Shown in pieces: positions 10,995 through 22,259 of a stretch of DNA of 64,000 nt. Within the stretch, counting starts at the first letter, position 1; every line of letters begins with the position of its first letter. Made by a program: the position numbers and the translations under genes. A model generated the notes under the pieces. The model searched no databases and was not told the DNA's origin. It worked only from the letters and a program-made list of their open reading frames with translations. The DNA comes from Bryum argenteum (taxonomy: Eukaryota > Streptophyta > Bryopsida > Bryales > Bryaceae): NCBI GenBank assembly GCA_037043015.1, contig CM073325.1, forward strand, positions 21,989,001 through 22,053,000, written 5' to 3'.

Positions 10995-11066
10995 AGGGCA
11001 AATATTTCTAAACGACCGTTCAAAAACATTGTTGTTCTTGAACGGCCGTTGAGAAATATTTGCCCT
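10995..11066. repeat. Hairpin-forming inverted repeat, 29-bp arms
   Basis: The left arm begins AGGGCAAATATTTCT and the right arm ends AGAAATATTTGCCCT. The arms match at about 27 of 29 positions around a 14-bp loop. The inner part of each arm carries an AACGNCCGTT palindrome, which resembles the GGNCGNTCAG motif scattered through 13.4-16.1 kb. It could be a small MITE-like element or a terminal structure of the transposon remains to its right. Confidence 0.75.
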
Positions 11067-11179
11067 ATCATGTCAAAACTCGACAAAAACCGACATCATT
11101 TTTTTCATTGTAAGCACCCCAAAAAGCGCCATATTAGCGGAATAACGCCATTTTAACAAAATTGGTTCAAGTGACAAAA

Positions 11180-12330
11180 TAACCAATATGTTGTGAAAAA
11201 AAAGTTTTTTCCCATATGCATAATCAAGTTGGGTACCCTCGAGTAGAATTTTGGAGACTTATTTTAATTTTATGAACTTCATGCAAACTATATTTTCTAG
11301 AAGAAGGTCAAGAAACAAAAACATAGGAAAACATGCATATAAGATCATATAAGATATATTTGGTTCAAGACAAATACGAACGACAAGCACCTCTCTTTAC
11401 AAGTTTGTGAATTTTAAGAAATGTTTCTTTTGCAAATATTCCGAAATCTTGAATTTTGGAAGAAATAACTTTGAAATTACTAGAATTTTGCAAGATTATT
11501 TTTGAAAATTTTGGAGGGTGTCCACGTAGAATTGGCAAGCTCTTTCACGTGGGTTACTTCACAGCTTAAGTATCGATTTGTTTATGGACATGTTCCAAAA
11601 AGCAAAATTCAAGAAATAATAATTTTAAACTACCCGTTCTAGTCTTGAAACCTAAAGTTTCTAAATGAAGATTTTTAATTTGGAAAATGGCTTTGCTTAT
11701 TTTACCACATATACTTTGCAATATCCAAGCTGGAAGAACCTTTATCCAATCCGTTGGAATGCGCAAACGGTTTAATCTAATATTCATTGTCTGTTTTAGT
11801 AAATGTTTTCATTACATTAATATTTACAAATGTTGTGAGACTTTAAGTTGTTGAGAGAGGGTTAGAGGTTGAGATCTTTATGATTTGAGAATTTTAACGC
11901 TCAATGAATATTAGACACAAACAAGTGTGATATTATGGTATTTTTAATGAATCTTACGGATTCAGAAATTGCATAATATCATGAAGGGATTAATATTGAT
12001 TTCCCATTTCATGCAAAATCTGGTTACTAATATTCATTAAAAATTATATCGAGATTCAATTATATATTTCTATACATATGGAGTTCCCGGATATTATACT
12101 TCACATAGTGCCCCTAGACTATCTAAAGGTTATGATTATGTTCTAGGGCGACATACTCAAAATTGATGTGATATTATAGAGGTCGAAGGTGATATTATGG
12201 AAAATGAGTGGCTCTGTACATAACTATGGAGAAGTTCACTTCGTTGGTGTCTTTCTGTAATCATACAGCCCTTTTCCGATCAATGAATTTCAAAGTGAGA
12301 TCCGGTTATTTGGACGTGCAAGCTTCATTC
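11180..12330. other. AT-rich stretch, no gene seen
   Basis: Low-GC sequence without a coding frame of note. Two GTGATATTAT repeats lie near 12167-12200, the same short motif that forms a tandem array at 18.6 kb. Confidence 0.5.
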
Positions 12331-12332
12331 TC

Positions 12333-12731
12333 ATGTCCTATTCCCGTATGGCGGACATGCTATTTAAAGCGGAGGCGATAACGTGGCATTGCGGTGGCGC
12401 TCTTTTCGAGGTCCGACAAGAAGTAGTTATGACCGGGGTGCACTTCACGCGCGACGCCGCAAAGATTCATTCTCGATTTGTTTTTCGCAGAGTCGCTTCC
12501 ACCGTGAGAGCATACGTCGTGGTCACGGTTAGAGATCACACCGACGGGCGGTCGAGCCGCCGTTTGAAGGAGAATGAGTCGTTCTACTTCGGATTTTTTG
12601 AGGAGTTTGAGGCGGTAGGTGGTGACCGCACTCACGCATCCGAGCCATTGACCGACTTCGGCTCGGCCGACGGGACTCGACCGAACAGCACCGTCCGCTT
12701 CCTTCTCTCGGGTTCCACCTCACTTTGTTAA
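12333..12731 (+). other. GC-rich island with open frames on both strands
   Basis: A 132-codon plus-strand frame (MSYSRMADMLFKAEAITWHC...) and a 91-codon minus-strand frame share this island, which stands out from AT-rich flanks. Neither has a domain I recognise. It may be a decayed first exon or promoter-proximal sequence of the transposon gene downstream. Confidence 0.2.
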
Positions 12732-15259
12732 CATGTAGAATTAGCTTGTTGTCATATTTGCTTAGCTACTAGCGACTCAATCCTCGCTCGAGATAGTACA
12801 AGACAAGAGCTCCGAGGTCATTACGATGATTGAATGTCCTGTACTAGTCATTGAAGCCGTTGCGTTGTCAGGGCCGGTCGGGGACGTCGGTAGTTACTAC
12901 GAGCGTTCGATGTGCAGTTCATACTTCAAGTTAACTTCAGTTCACTTGAACCCCAAGTTCACTTACTATAGTTAGTAGTTGGCACCCATACACTCAGTGA
13001 TTGTGCTAGCAATTGAACCAGATTGAATGGAGAGTGACTGAAATCTTTATAGTAAGTGCATCATGCTGTTGAATTGAGTTCATTAGATTGCAGACTACTT
13101 GTGGCCACTCTTATAATACCTGCTCATTGATTCCCTCATTCAATCAGTCTACGACTAGTAAGATTCAATACAGTCAGTTGAATTCTTAGTACTTTAGTTA
13201 GTAGTACTTACTAGACTGAGGAATGTCATGATCATTACGTATTAGAAGTTAGATCAATTCATGAATTTTCACTGAACAATCATGCATTCCTATACTTGAA
13301 ATGCTCAATGACACCTAGTTACTTTGCTTCATATTATGCAGTTTCATGCAAAATTTGAGTAATCTGCGTGGCTGTGAGTAATACTATACATTCAATGAAA
13401 ATGTTAGCAAGGTTCGTAGAGGAAAAGATACAGATTGAGAAGCAGTCTGGCGAATCGCGATGGAGAATTGTCCAGTTTAATCCGAGCGTTTGTCCAGTTT
13501 AATCCGAGCGGCCGTGCAAATCCTCAATTCTGTAAAAATGGCATCATGCCGCTAATATGGCACACATCTACTTTCTGGACGACAGTACAAAAACTGATGT
13601 GATATTACATAATTCTCAGATGATATTATGGAAAATGAATGACAATGTTTATAATGGCGTGATATTATTAAAATAATCGCCAAGCCCGTATGAGCGGTTC
13701 ACTGATATATTGAGGGGACATGCTGTACTGACTACTGAGGTGGTCGAGAGGCACGTGTAGCGATCGAGTGACAAATGAATCTGGGCGGTCGTTCAGATTT
13801 GGTTTATTCATAGTTCAGCGATCAGCCAATTTGGACTGCGGATCTGTTTCACTTGAAATGAGCTCAACTGTAAATGTTCCTGCATGGGCGTTGAAGATTT
13901 CGAGGTAAGCAGTATGTGGTAATCGCTGCTAAGATGTATGTGGTTCTCGCGGATCGTTTTCAGTTCTGGACGACCGTTTAAATTCTGGCGCAAGATGCAG
14001 ATTTCATTTCTCTAAAGCACGCCGATTAGTATTATCTGGTGCGCAAATTGTAGATATTCTTGGGCGGCCGCTCAGATATGCGTACCCACACCCGTCGAAA
14101 GATGCTGTCTGGACTGTACTTCTAAATGTTATCGGGGTACCATGATGGTAGCTTGTATGGCGGCCATGTTACAAAATCCAGAAAGCATATGGGCGGTGGT
14201 TCTCCATTGCCCTACGCATTCTGTCTGCGATGTTTTCTGGACGGTCGTTCAGATTAATTGTTTGATCCACTTTTGTGGAAGGTACCGGTGACTTTTGGCG
14301 GAGTCAATTGCTTGAAGTCGTGGGTCACTGGTTCTGGGCGGCCGCGCAGATTTATTTGTGAAGTTTTAGGATGAAGTTTTCGGTTTCTCCTATTTACTGA
14401 TGTGATCATGTTACCTCCCTTCAAGTTGTTGTCCCAGCCTTTTCTGATGTCGTTCTCTGTTTACAGCGGTGCACTCACTTGGAGGGCTCGGAAGATTGAT
14501 GTCATTCTTCTACTTCGGTGGAATCCTATATCTCTTGCACTTCTTTATTCAGCATGTCAGGGTCCTCTGTATCTACAGACAATGTCGACTACACATCGAG
14601 TCCTCAAAGAATCGACTCGCACGTGTCGTGCACATCATCGATGGTAGTCAATTCCTCCCGGACGGCAAAACATTCTTGTCTCCGTGCTCACCGAACCGTA
14701 TTGTTTGCGTGGTTTCACGGATTATGACGAGACAGACTCGGGGTTGAGAGTCATCAAGACTCGGTGGATGATGATCCTATTCCCGAGTGTGAGGGGATTG
14801 GGAATCGACCAATGGTCGGGAATGGCCTTACTTGCAAAACATGATGACGGGAGCGACTTTTGCGGACGTCATTATAGTGAACGTGGATCCGAATGCGTGT
14901 ATTGACGGCCAGGCGTTTTGGGAGAAGGGAATGTTGGCATCGTAGTTCTCGTGAGTAATCGACGGAGATGTCGCTCTTGTCGACATGCTCATACCATGGC
15001 CAAAGCGTCAAGTTTTTCATTGCGTCGGAGAGAGAGGTGAGTGTGTACGACCACGCTAGGAAGAACATGGCGCTCGGCCGATGCAAGGAATGGTGGGCCT
15101 AGGACTCCGGGAAAGCGTAGGTATCGCTATCAAACAAGATCTCGTCGTGCGTGCAGCGAAAAGAAGATAGGCGGAAGTCCTTGTTATCGACGAGGCGCTT
15201 GCAAGAGTCTTCGTTCAAAGATGCCGCAACCAAGGTTGTACTAGAAAGTTCGGGGTGGG
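12732..15259. other. Spacer with scattered short repeats, no convincing gene
   Basis: Apart from the motif copies listed separately and two GTGATATTA repeats (13600-13670), I see only short frames. Frames at 14402-14905 overlap one another in three phases and look like decayed coding sequence belonging to the N-terminal side of the transposase pseudogene. Confidence 0.3.
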
Positions 15260-16050
15260 GTGGTCCGTGCATTACGCACCGAGATGCACATGCAGTCGTT
15301 CCAGACGAAGTCGATGAAGAACCTTGACGTTCACCGAGGCATGCACGACGTTTACGGTGGAAAAGCGAAGGTGGTCACGGTGGAGGGGGAGGAGATTTGC
15401 ATAAAAGCCTGGCGGATAATCCACAATGTAAAGTCCGCGGACGTTCCAGTGCACGCTTCTAGGGTGAAGCGACAAGAGAGAGGGGCTCCTCACGGCAACT
15501 TGTCGCGCAGTAAGTGTCGGACTAAGAGTCTCCAAGCCGTCGAGACTCTTCGCTCATTACTGTCGACAAAGGCAGACCACATGCCCCACATGCACCGGAC
15601 GCTTTCTTCTGGTGAGAGGGCGCTCGTGAAGGTTCTTCCCGCAGAACACGTTGGAGTTCGCTCCTAGAGGACGTCAACAAGGTAATTGTCAATTTTCAAC
15701 TCGGACATTCCATTTTCCTCGATCGTTGTTCCAATGCGATCATCCTATCCGAGTTCACTCGGTTTTGGAGTGGCGCAAAAAATTCTCCATGGAATTGTTA
15801 GTTAGTTTCTGAGCGGTCGTTCAAAATGATCCTCCAATAATTCTCTCGGGCTGCCTTCCACTGAGAAGGGGTGGGGGATGACACTATGGATGCAAGGCAG
15901 AATATACCGAGGATACATGTATCCGGGCGGTCGCTCGAAGTAATTACTTCGACGACGTTCGGGGTCATCTGCGAGTGCATGTGCACCGCATTGTTTCTAG
16001 GACGGCCACCGAGAAGAATCATGATCGAATGTAGACCTCAATTTCTGGAC
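13460..16050. repeat. Dispersed GGNCGGNCGNTCAGAT motif family
   Basis: Short copies centred on CGGTCG or CGGCCG, often preceded by ctgg and followed by cagat, occur near 13490, 13520, 13783, 13968, 14066, 14240, 14336, 15808, 15925 and 15999. They are spread over noncoding sequence, unlike a tandem array. Such short imperfect palindromes scattered in the flanks of a transposase gene resemble subterminal transposase-binding repeats, but I cannot show binding. Confidence 0.5.
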
Positions 16051-17947
16051 GCTATTGAGGGAAATGCTTTTGACCCCTTCAACGTTGCTTCGTCACCATT
16101 CCTGTGTCAATGAGGGGCTCGGCCACGACACGATCTCTCTCGACCTTGCTTGAAGAAGATACGTGGCAAGCATTTTCAGGACTTTTGGTGAAGGGCGAGG
16201 AGATGACTTCTCAAGGTGCGGCGAATGTGACAAGCCGAGGGCCCTTCGCGCGACGTTCGCCGCGATCGAGAGGAATTCGAACGCGTCAACCGGAAGTTCC
16301 GATTACACCTCTTCACGCAGAGGCATGTCGGGCGGGCGATATCGCAGCAGGCGCTATCAAAATATCGGCCCTCACGAATGTTGTCTATTATCCACGTTAA
16401 GATGGACCATTCCAAAACAGCGTGCCCTGCGTTTGCAAGGAAGACCAAGTCCTTGGACGCTTACATGAAGCTACCGGTCATGGTGACGGGGATGTTTGCT
16501 CACGGGCACGGTGACGAGAAGTACGCGCACTACAGCTTGCCCATATTCGATTCCGATAGCAATTTCTCAGTGGGATCAATCGCGAAGTTGCTGCGTGATC
16601 TTGAGGAACCGCCCGTCAGTAGTTCCCGAAGCCTATTCAGAGGGTCCGGCTCCACGCCACTATTCCGGGCGCTGTTGCATGGAAGTGAGGTTTGTAGGGC
16701 TTCGTTAAAAGAGGCAAGTGAGGGCAGAATGGATGCCGTGCCCCTTCCGCCTGTGCTCCACATCCAAATGGACAACAATTGGAAGGATAACAAAAACCGA
16801 TATGTCTTTTGCTTTTGGTCTCTATTGGTTGCCAAACGTATTGTGAAGGAAGTGGTGGTCTCATTTATGATGGTCGGGCACACTCATGATGACATTGATG
16901 CATCCTTCGGGCGTTGGAGTATGAAATTGCGGGAGAATGACTATCCAACTCTGCCCTTGTTGATGCGGTCTTACATGGACATGGAAGAAGATGCCACGAT
17001 TCCTCACCTCGTGGAGGAGGTCCCAAACTTCAAGGATTTCATAAAACCATTTATAGCAACCGGTGCGAAGAGGCTAGTCGGGCATGCAAAGGGACGGCAA
17101 TTCAAGTTCTTTGTGGATGACAATGGTTGGCCGATCATGCAATATAAGTTGAATTGCACAAGAAAGGAGTGGAAGCCTGCTCTCGGAATCAAGTCGTGGA
17201 AGACGGACGCGAGAAGGCCGACCAATGCCGCTGAGAAGGAGAGCCCATGGCGGTGAGGCCGCAAGCATTGAAGGGTGAAGACGACATACTTCACGGACTA
17301 GATGGATACATCAAGCATTGGGAGAGCTTGTTGGAAGAGGAAGCTGGGTCTAATTTCCACGCACATGTATCACGCCGTATCCAACACCGGACGAGGTAAG
17401 AGATAGCGTGAGTGAGAAGGACTACTTGATGGGTTCTCGTGAGTTGCGGTGTGGATTTCGGCCTCACACGAGACAACAAGGAGACATCATGACAGACATC
17501 ATGGAGGATGGAAGAACTCGAGAGGAGATGGATGAAGACGAACCGTACATCGGAAGTTTGGATGCCAGACCACCACCGTCTTACAATGTTGCCGTCGATG
17601 CAAAGAAGGGGTTCCTCCTCTTTGTGCGACCCGCCTCCGAGGCAAGGGAGCCGATATGGATGGGAATGGCGGACGACGATCCACAGTTTGATCCTACTCG
17701 GGAACATTTTCGAGAGATCCCCATGAGGTGGTATGTACCATGTGCAACTGGAGGCAATGTGATAGAAAGGTATCAAGGTTGGGACAGACATAAGCGATTC
17801 ATGTGGAAGCCCGATCCTACGTGCACCATGGCAGACTATACATCAACCGATAGCATCCTTGCATCGTGGAAGCCGAGGTCAGCCAAAAACAACACGCAAG
17901 TCGCACCGAATAAGCAAATACAATTTGCTTTGGACAACTTACGCTGA
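15260..17947 (+). pseudogene. Decayed DUF7869-type transposase
   Basis: Three blocks belong together by family resemblance. 15260-15667 contains VHGGKAK-like VYGGKAKVVTVEGEEICIK. 16378-17256 contains HIQMDNNWKDNKNRYVFCFW, VSFMMVGHTHDDIDASF and an upstream MDHSKT...GMFAHGHG. 17408-17947 forms the C-terminal part, with WYVPCATGG and HKRFMW. The QxDNxxxxNK...VGHTHxDID pattern is typical of the DUF7869 family, which is common in genomes rich in DNA transposons and thought to have an RNase H-like fold. The blocks lie in different frames with no clean splice sites, and HIDGMD of the family reads HVKMD here. I infer a pseudogene. Confidence 0.6.
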
Positions 17948-17949
17948 AT

Positions 17950-18600
17950 TGAGGTTCACGAGAGTCTCGACATGTGAAGAATATGAGCATTTCTACATGG
18001 TAGGGAGGTTTGAGGTAGCCGCCGTAAAGACGTGTTGACTAGCCCAAGTTAGGACAAGATCGTGGACATCATTGGAGAAAACTTCAAGGAAGTTTGAGGA
18101 AGCCCTGAAAATTGTCGGCAAAGTGTGGTAAGAAGTGAGTGAATATACCAAGAAGAGAGTGTGCAAGGTACATTCCGTACGGTTATATGAGTAAGTTATA
18201 GCAATGATACACCGCGTTATCTAATGCGCATACCAAAAGACGGAAGCAACGTGTGAACATAACGAGTGCATCGTAGAAGGTTTATATTCCAAATTTCCGG
18301 ATGTAGTAGATTACAATTATGTTTTATGTCAACGTTACGTAAACAGTAAACATTTCAGTCCTTCCAGGAACATGACAGGAGGTTTTGTATGTATTGAGTA
18401 AAATGAAGATGAATATTACAAAGTTTGTTACTAGTGTTTGACTCTCAATGAATGTAATGTACAACACAATGGTCCAGTATTTACTTTCACTATTGGAAAC
18501 CAAGTCTTGTGTATTCCCATGTCCCATGTGGAGGCATCACATCTCACATTGAAATTCTTCTCTTTCACTTGGTTTCTGAACTGCATGACTCAAAAAGTTA
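17950..18600. other. Spacer, no gene seen
   Basis: AT-rich sequence downstream of the transposase pseudogene. No domain-bearing frame, RNA gene or repeat was recognised. Confidence 0.4.
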
Positions 18601-18601
18601 T

Positions 18602-18790
18602 AGTGTGACATTACAGAGTCCCTGTGATATTATAGAGTCTATGTGATATTATAGAATCCGTGTGATAATATGAAGTCCATGTGATATTACAAAGTCCGTG
18701 TGATATTATGAAGTTCATGTGATATTACAAAGTCCGTGTGATATTACGAAGTCCAACTTAGAATACAAAGTCCTAGTGATATTACAGAGT
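18602..18790. repeat. Ten 19-bp tandem units of GTGATATTAT
   Basis: Units follow the pattern ccNtGTGATATTATNNAGT with a strict 19-bp period and about ten copies; the ninth is degenerate. Single copies of the same core occur at 12.2 and 13.6 kb, tying these positions to one element or repeat family. Confidence 0.85.
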
Positions 18791-18799
18791 ACAGAAAGC

Positions 18800-19280
18800 A
18801 TTCTCAACTACCTCCTATTGTGCCATTTTGCAAGAATATGTCACCAAAATGCCACGTTTTCGCAAAAACTCAATTTTGCTCCTTGGCAAAATGGCACAAG
18901 GAATGTTGCCATTTTAACGGAATTGAGGTTAAAGTCACGAACTAGGTGCAAAATCAACCTTTACTCACGGGTGCGGAAACACAAAAAGACCCGAAGTGCT
19001 CCGCAGAGCCTTCGACAAGTACAGGGAGGGTTCCGGATTTCCCGGAAACCCTATCAGATCCGGAATTCCCGGGTCTCCGAGATTCCCGGGGTGAGTGGTA
19101 GAGAATGCATCTACTATTCTTAGCTAATTCTAACCTAACTATCATTACTGGCTATCTACCTCCGGCGGCGTGGTACGGCTCGAGGTGTCTGGCGGCGGGG
19201 TACTCCTCCTGGGGCTTGTTTTCACTCGTGGGGGGGGTTTGACTCATGGATCAATCCGAGTATGGCTGTAAACTCCAGGT
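18800..19280. other. Spacer with the right-hand direct repeat and a GC shift
   Basis: Holds the 18900-18945 copy of the direct repeat. After it the sequence becomes GC-rich with several ttcccggg/ccggaa blocks (19030-19090), leading into the GC-rich ORFs. No gene is seen. Confidence 0.4.
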
Positions 19281-21449
19281 TTACTGCGTTCTCCGGCTCT
19301 TCCACCTATTCCGGAGTGCCTTCAACTTCGATGGAGGGGGCACGGGTTGGACTTCCACTTCTTCCTGAGGGACCATGGGCTCCTCCTGCTGTTCCTGAGG
19401 GGCCACGAGTTCATCCCGCTGGTCCTGTTCGCCCGGATCTCCCACCTCGTTGACTTGGGCCTCCGGGTGAGGTACCACCTCCTCAACCTGCTCGGGGAGT
19501 CCTGCCCCTTCTCCCGTGATACCGTCCACCGGGTTCTCATCCGGTTGTTGAGAGGGGTTAACCTCTCCTTCCACCACCTCTTCCACCTCGGAGGGACCGG
19601 GTAGTCCTGGTTCACTCGGGATATCATCTCCCCAAGGGGGAGTTACAACTCGATCTTCCTCCCTGTTCTCCAGAACGTCACCGTCAACTGGAATCCCCTG
19701 CTCCTCTGAAACGGGCAGGGACACCTCCTCGATCTCCATGGGCACTGACCCCTCCGTGGGCACCTCCGGGGGTGCAAGGGTATCCTCCTCAGGGATTGCT
19801 GGATCCTTCATTTCTACGTGGGGGAGGGCTCCCAGCAACCTACCCGTAAGAGTCCGAAACTCCTTGAGGCACTGATTGATGCCTGTTGCGTGTCTCCTGA
19901 GCAACTCCACGGATTGGGGTGACTCGCTGACCCCAATCCGGGCATCATAGAAGGCCGCCTTCGTCTGCGCCTCCGCATCCGGTTGCAGCACCTTCAGAAT
20001 GGAATGCAACACCGTCCTGTCGATGCTCTGCAACTTCCGGAGGGCAGCCTCCTGCTCCTGCACAATCCTCCTGAGGGCTTCCACCTCCGGATGTGCCTCC
20101 GTGTCCGAGGGGTCCGATCCGCACTGAACTCCCACGGATGCATTCTCCTTCGGCCGGGCCTTCAGCACCAGCTCCACCTTCTCCCTCCTTAGCCGGGCTG
20201 TTTCTCGCTGCATCTCCTCGGCTAACTCTGGATACCTCTCCACGTTGGGGGTCTGGAAGACCCGCTCGAGTCGCGCCAGGGAGGTGAACAATTGTTCATT
20301 CTCCCGATCCACCTCCTCCATGGCTAGCCGGATGGGGTGGAGGATACCCTCGCTGGGTATCCGGTAGTAGGGACGGGGGAGCACCGGGGTGGTGTTTCCC
20401 GTCCCGGGGGTCACAACCCCCCTGTGGGACGACTCCGGGGCTGCCACTGATGCTGGGGTGGCAGGGGCTGGGTCGCTCCTCTGCTCCGGTAACTCCAGCC
20501 GGGGAGGTGTGGTCCTCTCCGGAGTGTCTTCCTCCTCTGTAATGAGCAGCCTTCTCTTCACCTTGGGCTGGCTCTCCGGGATCGGGGTAGGAGCCGGGTC
20601 CTGCATGGGTGCGGGGTCCGGACTTGGGGCCTGCTCCTCCTCAATGGCCCTCGGTTGTATCACCGGACTCGCTGACCTCTTCCTCTTCTTGGCCTTGCGC
20701 TTCAGGTTGGGTACCCTCCCTCCTAGGGGTCTCTCTCCGGGTGGAGGCACCTCCGCATTGGCCCCGGTCGCAGCTACCTCCTCGTCTGGGGCTCCCTGTT
20801 CTACCGGGGAAGGGAGTCGGACGGGAGAACGTCTCCTCCCAAAACCCGTCGTGTCCTTCCTCCTCACCCCTCGGGATGGTCTTGCATGTCGAGGTGGGGC
20901 TTCCTCTTCTTCCTCTTCCTCGTCGTCTTCGTCCTGGTCATTCTCCTCCGCGGACTGGTCTCCACCCGCCTCGGCTATCTCCTCGGCCCTTCTCCGTTGG
21001 GCTCTCGTCCTCCGGATGAGAGGGACGACCTCTTCTTCTTCCTCCTCTTCCTCCTCTGCATTTGGCATGAACAGGGAGGGCATCGGCTGGTGAGCCCGGG
21101 TAGGATTCACCCGGTTACTTCCTTCTTCTTGTGCGGCCACCTGGGGTGCTGTGCTGGGTCCGGCTTGACTGGGTCCCACCGCTCTGGTCTGTCGAGTGGC
21201 TAGTTCCGGTGATCCCTCCAGGTCAGTGGCCCGGACTTCCTCCATCTCGTCCCCGGACTCAGAAAGGACGGCCCCTGCGGATCCCCGGATGGAAGGTCGT
21301 GCTTCTCGTGCCAGTAGAAGATCTCCCGGTCGGTGAGGATGCCGTGCCGTTGATAGGGGTGGAAGATGTAGGGGGCCAGTGGGCACCCCTTCTGATTCCC
21401 GATCTTCATCACCTCCCGCTGCACCACCTCGTTGATGATGTGGTGCCAC
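19281..21449 (-). CDS. Long acidic, Glu/Pro-rich coiled-coil protein
   Basis: A 722-codon GC-rich frame on the minus strand. It contains poly-glutamate runs, basic patches (KRKAKKRKRS) and a heptad-like helical middle (REKVELVLKAR, EVEALRRIVQEQEAALRKL), and it ends in a proline/glutamate-rich tail. The composition fits a nuclear scaffold-like or element-encoded accessory protein. It overlaps the start region of the neighbouring minus-strand frame and the two are probably related. Long antisense frames with such composition are known from some plant Ty3/gypsy elements, and the integrase remnant lies just to the right, so it may belong to a retroelement fossil. No catalytic motif is seen. Confidence 0.4.
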   Translation of the reverse strand: MAPHHQRGGAAGGDEDRESEGVPTGPLHLPPLSTARHPHRPGDLLLAREARPSIRGSAGAVLSESGDEMEEVRATDLEGSPELATRQTRAVGPSQAGPSTAPQVAAQEEGSNRVNPTRAHQPMPSLFMPNAEEEEEEEEEVVPLIRRTRAQRRRAEEIAEAGGDQSAEENDQDEDDEEEEEEEAPPRHARPSRGVRRKDTTGFGRRRSPVRLPSPVEQGAPDEEVAATGANAEVPPPGERPLGGRVPNLKRKAKKRKRSASPVIQPRAIEEEQAPSPDPAPMQDPAPTPIPESQPKVKRRLLITEEEDTPERTTPPRLELPEQRSDPAPATPASVAAPESSHRGVVTPGTGNTTPVLPRPYYRIPSEGILHPIRLAMEEVDRENEQLFTSLARLERVFQTPNVERYPELAEEMQRETARLRREKVELVLKARPKENASVGVQCGSDPSDTEAHPEVEALRRIVQEQEAALRKLQSIDRTVLHSILKVLQPDAEAQTKAAFYDARIGVSESPQSVELLRRHATGINQCLKEFRTLTGRLLGALPHVEMKDPAIPEEDTLAPPEVPTEGSVPMEIEEVSLPVSEEQGIPVDGDVLENREEDRVVTPPWGDDIPSEPGLPGPSEVEEVVEGEVNPSQQPDENPVDGITGEGAGLPEQVEEVVPHPEAQVNEVGDPGEQDQRDELVAPQEQQEEPMVPQEEVEVQPVPPPSKLKALRNRWKSRRTQ

Positions 21450-22255
21450 CCCACCTGCATCCGCCCATCGTAATTTGCCAGGATGGCCTTCATCAGCTTC
21501 ACGGTGCAGGTGGTTGGTTTATCCGGGCTGAGTATGGGGAGGAGAAACCGGAGGAGGCGCATCACCCGGGGGTCCTTGCAATCTTCCGGTTTGAACCCGT
21601 CTTTCTCCGTTGGCCCCCTGCAGAACCGGTTCCTCAGCCCGTCGTCACCCTTCTTCTTGATGTAGCCGATTGGGGACTCCGGGAACTTGTAGGTCGCCCT
21701 CCAATGGCGAGGTCCCCAGTTGTCTGTCTTCCCCCTCAGGGGGTGCGTCACGTACATCTCGGGAAAGCGGTGGGTGACGGTCTCCTCGATGATGGCCTGA
21801 TCCGCCAAATCCCACGGGGCGTCGTAGAGCCCGGCGCATCCCATCCGGAGGAGGTCCTCTCTCAACTCCGCCTGGTGCAGTGGGAGCTCGGGCACCTGCG
21901 GCTTCACCGACTTGAGGGGGATCGGCATCCCGGGTCGCCATGGGACGACTTCCCTCCTCTTCGGCATTGTTCCGGTTCTACTCTCCTGTAGATGTCCGGG
22001 AGTACTCTCTCCCTGTCTCTCCGGACTGACTCCGGTAGAAACCCTACTCCCTGAAACCCTAACCTCAACAAACTCTGCTTTTCCAACTCTCGCGGATTGC
22101 TGGGCGCCCAAGACTGCTCGATCTCTGAAAACGCGCGGACTGGAATGGCTGAGAATGGTGGCGGCGGCTCCTAATAACAACAAACCGGAGTTCTCATTCC
22201 GAGACATCATCACCCCGCACTCGAGACGTACACCGGGAATTACCCCGGTCATCAT
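21200..22255 (-). CDS. Plant-transposon-protein-like frame, minus strand
   Basis: A frame of 351 codons. An internal start gives MPKRREVVPWRPGM. It contains a globular stretch with RHWRATYKFPESPIG, VMRLLRFLLPILS and VGWHHIINEVVQREVMKIG. This pattern recalls the domain usually labelled putative plant transposon protein, seen in accessory frames of plant retroelements, but the match is by general resemblance only. It is GC-rich like the frame it overlaps and differs sharply from the AT-rich integrase remnant. It may be a fossil accessory gene of an LTR element. Confidence 0.35.
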   Translation of the reverse strand: MMTGVIPGVRLECGVMMSRNENSGLLLLGAAATILSHSSPRVFRDRAVLGAQQSARVGKAEFVEVRVSGSRVSTGVSPERQGESTPGHLQESRTGTMPKRREVVPWRPGMPIPLKSVKPQVPELPLHQAELREDLLRMGCAGLYDAPWDLADQAIIEETVTHRFPEMYVTHPLRGKTDNWGPRHWRATYKFPESPIGYIKKKGDDGLRNRFCRGPTEKDGFKPEDCKDPRVMRLLRFLLPILSPDKPTTCTVKLMKAILANYDGRMQVGWHHIINEVVQREVMKIGNQKGCPLAPYIFHPYQRHGILTDREIFYWHEKHDLPSGDPQGPSFLSPGTRWRKSGPLTWRDHRN

Positions 22256-22259
22256 TGAG

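Larger units (their letters stand above)
10995..18945. mobile_element. Remains of a DNA transposon with a DUF7869-type transposase
   Basis: The stretch holds a decayed transposase gene (15260-17947), a scattered GGNCGGNCGNTCAGAT motif (13.4-16.1 kb) and dispersed GTGATATTAT repeats. A direct repeat of about 45 bp (GGAAT, then GCCATTTTAAC and aattg) occurs at 11139-11180 and 18900-18945 with roughly 80% identity. The outer limits are uncertain. I place them at the hairpin and the right-hand direct repeat only because all internal repeat families fall between them. Confidence 0.35.
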
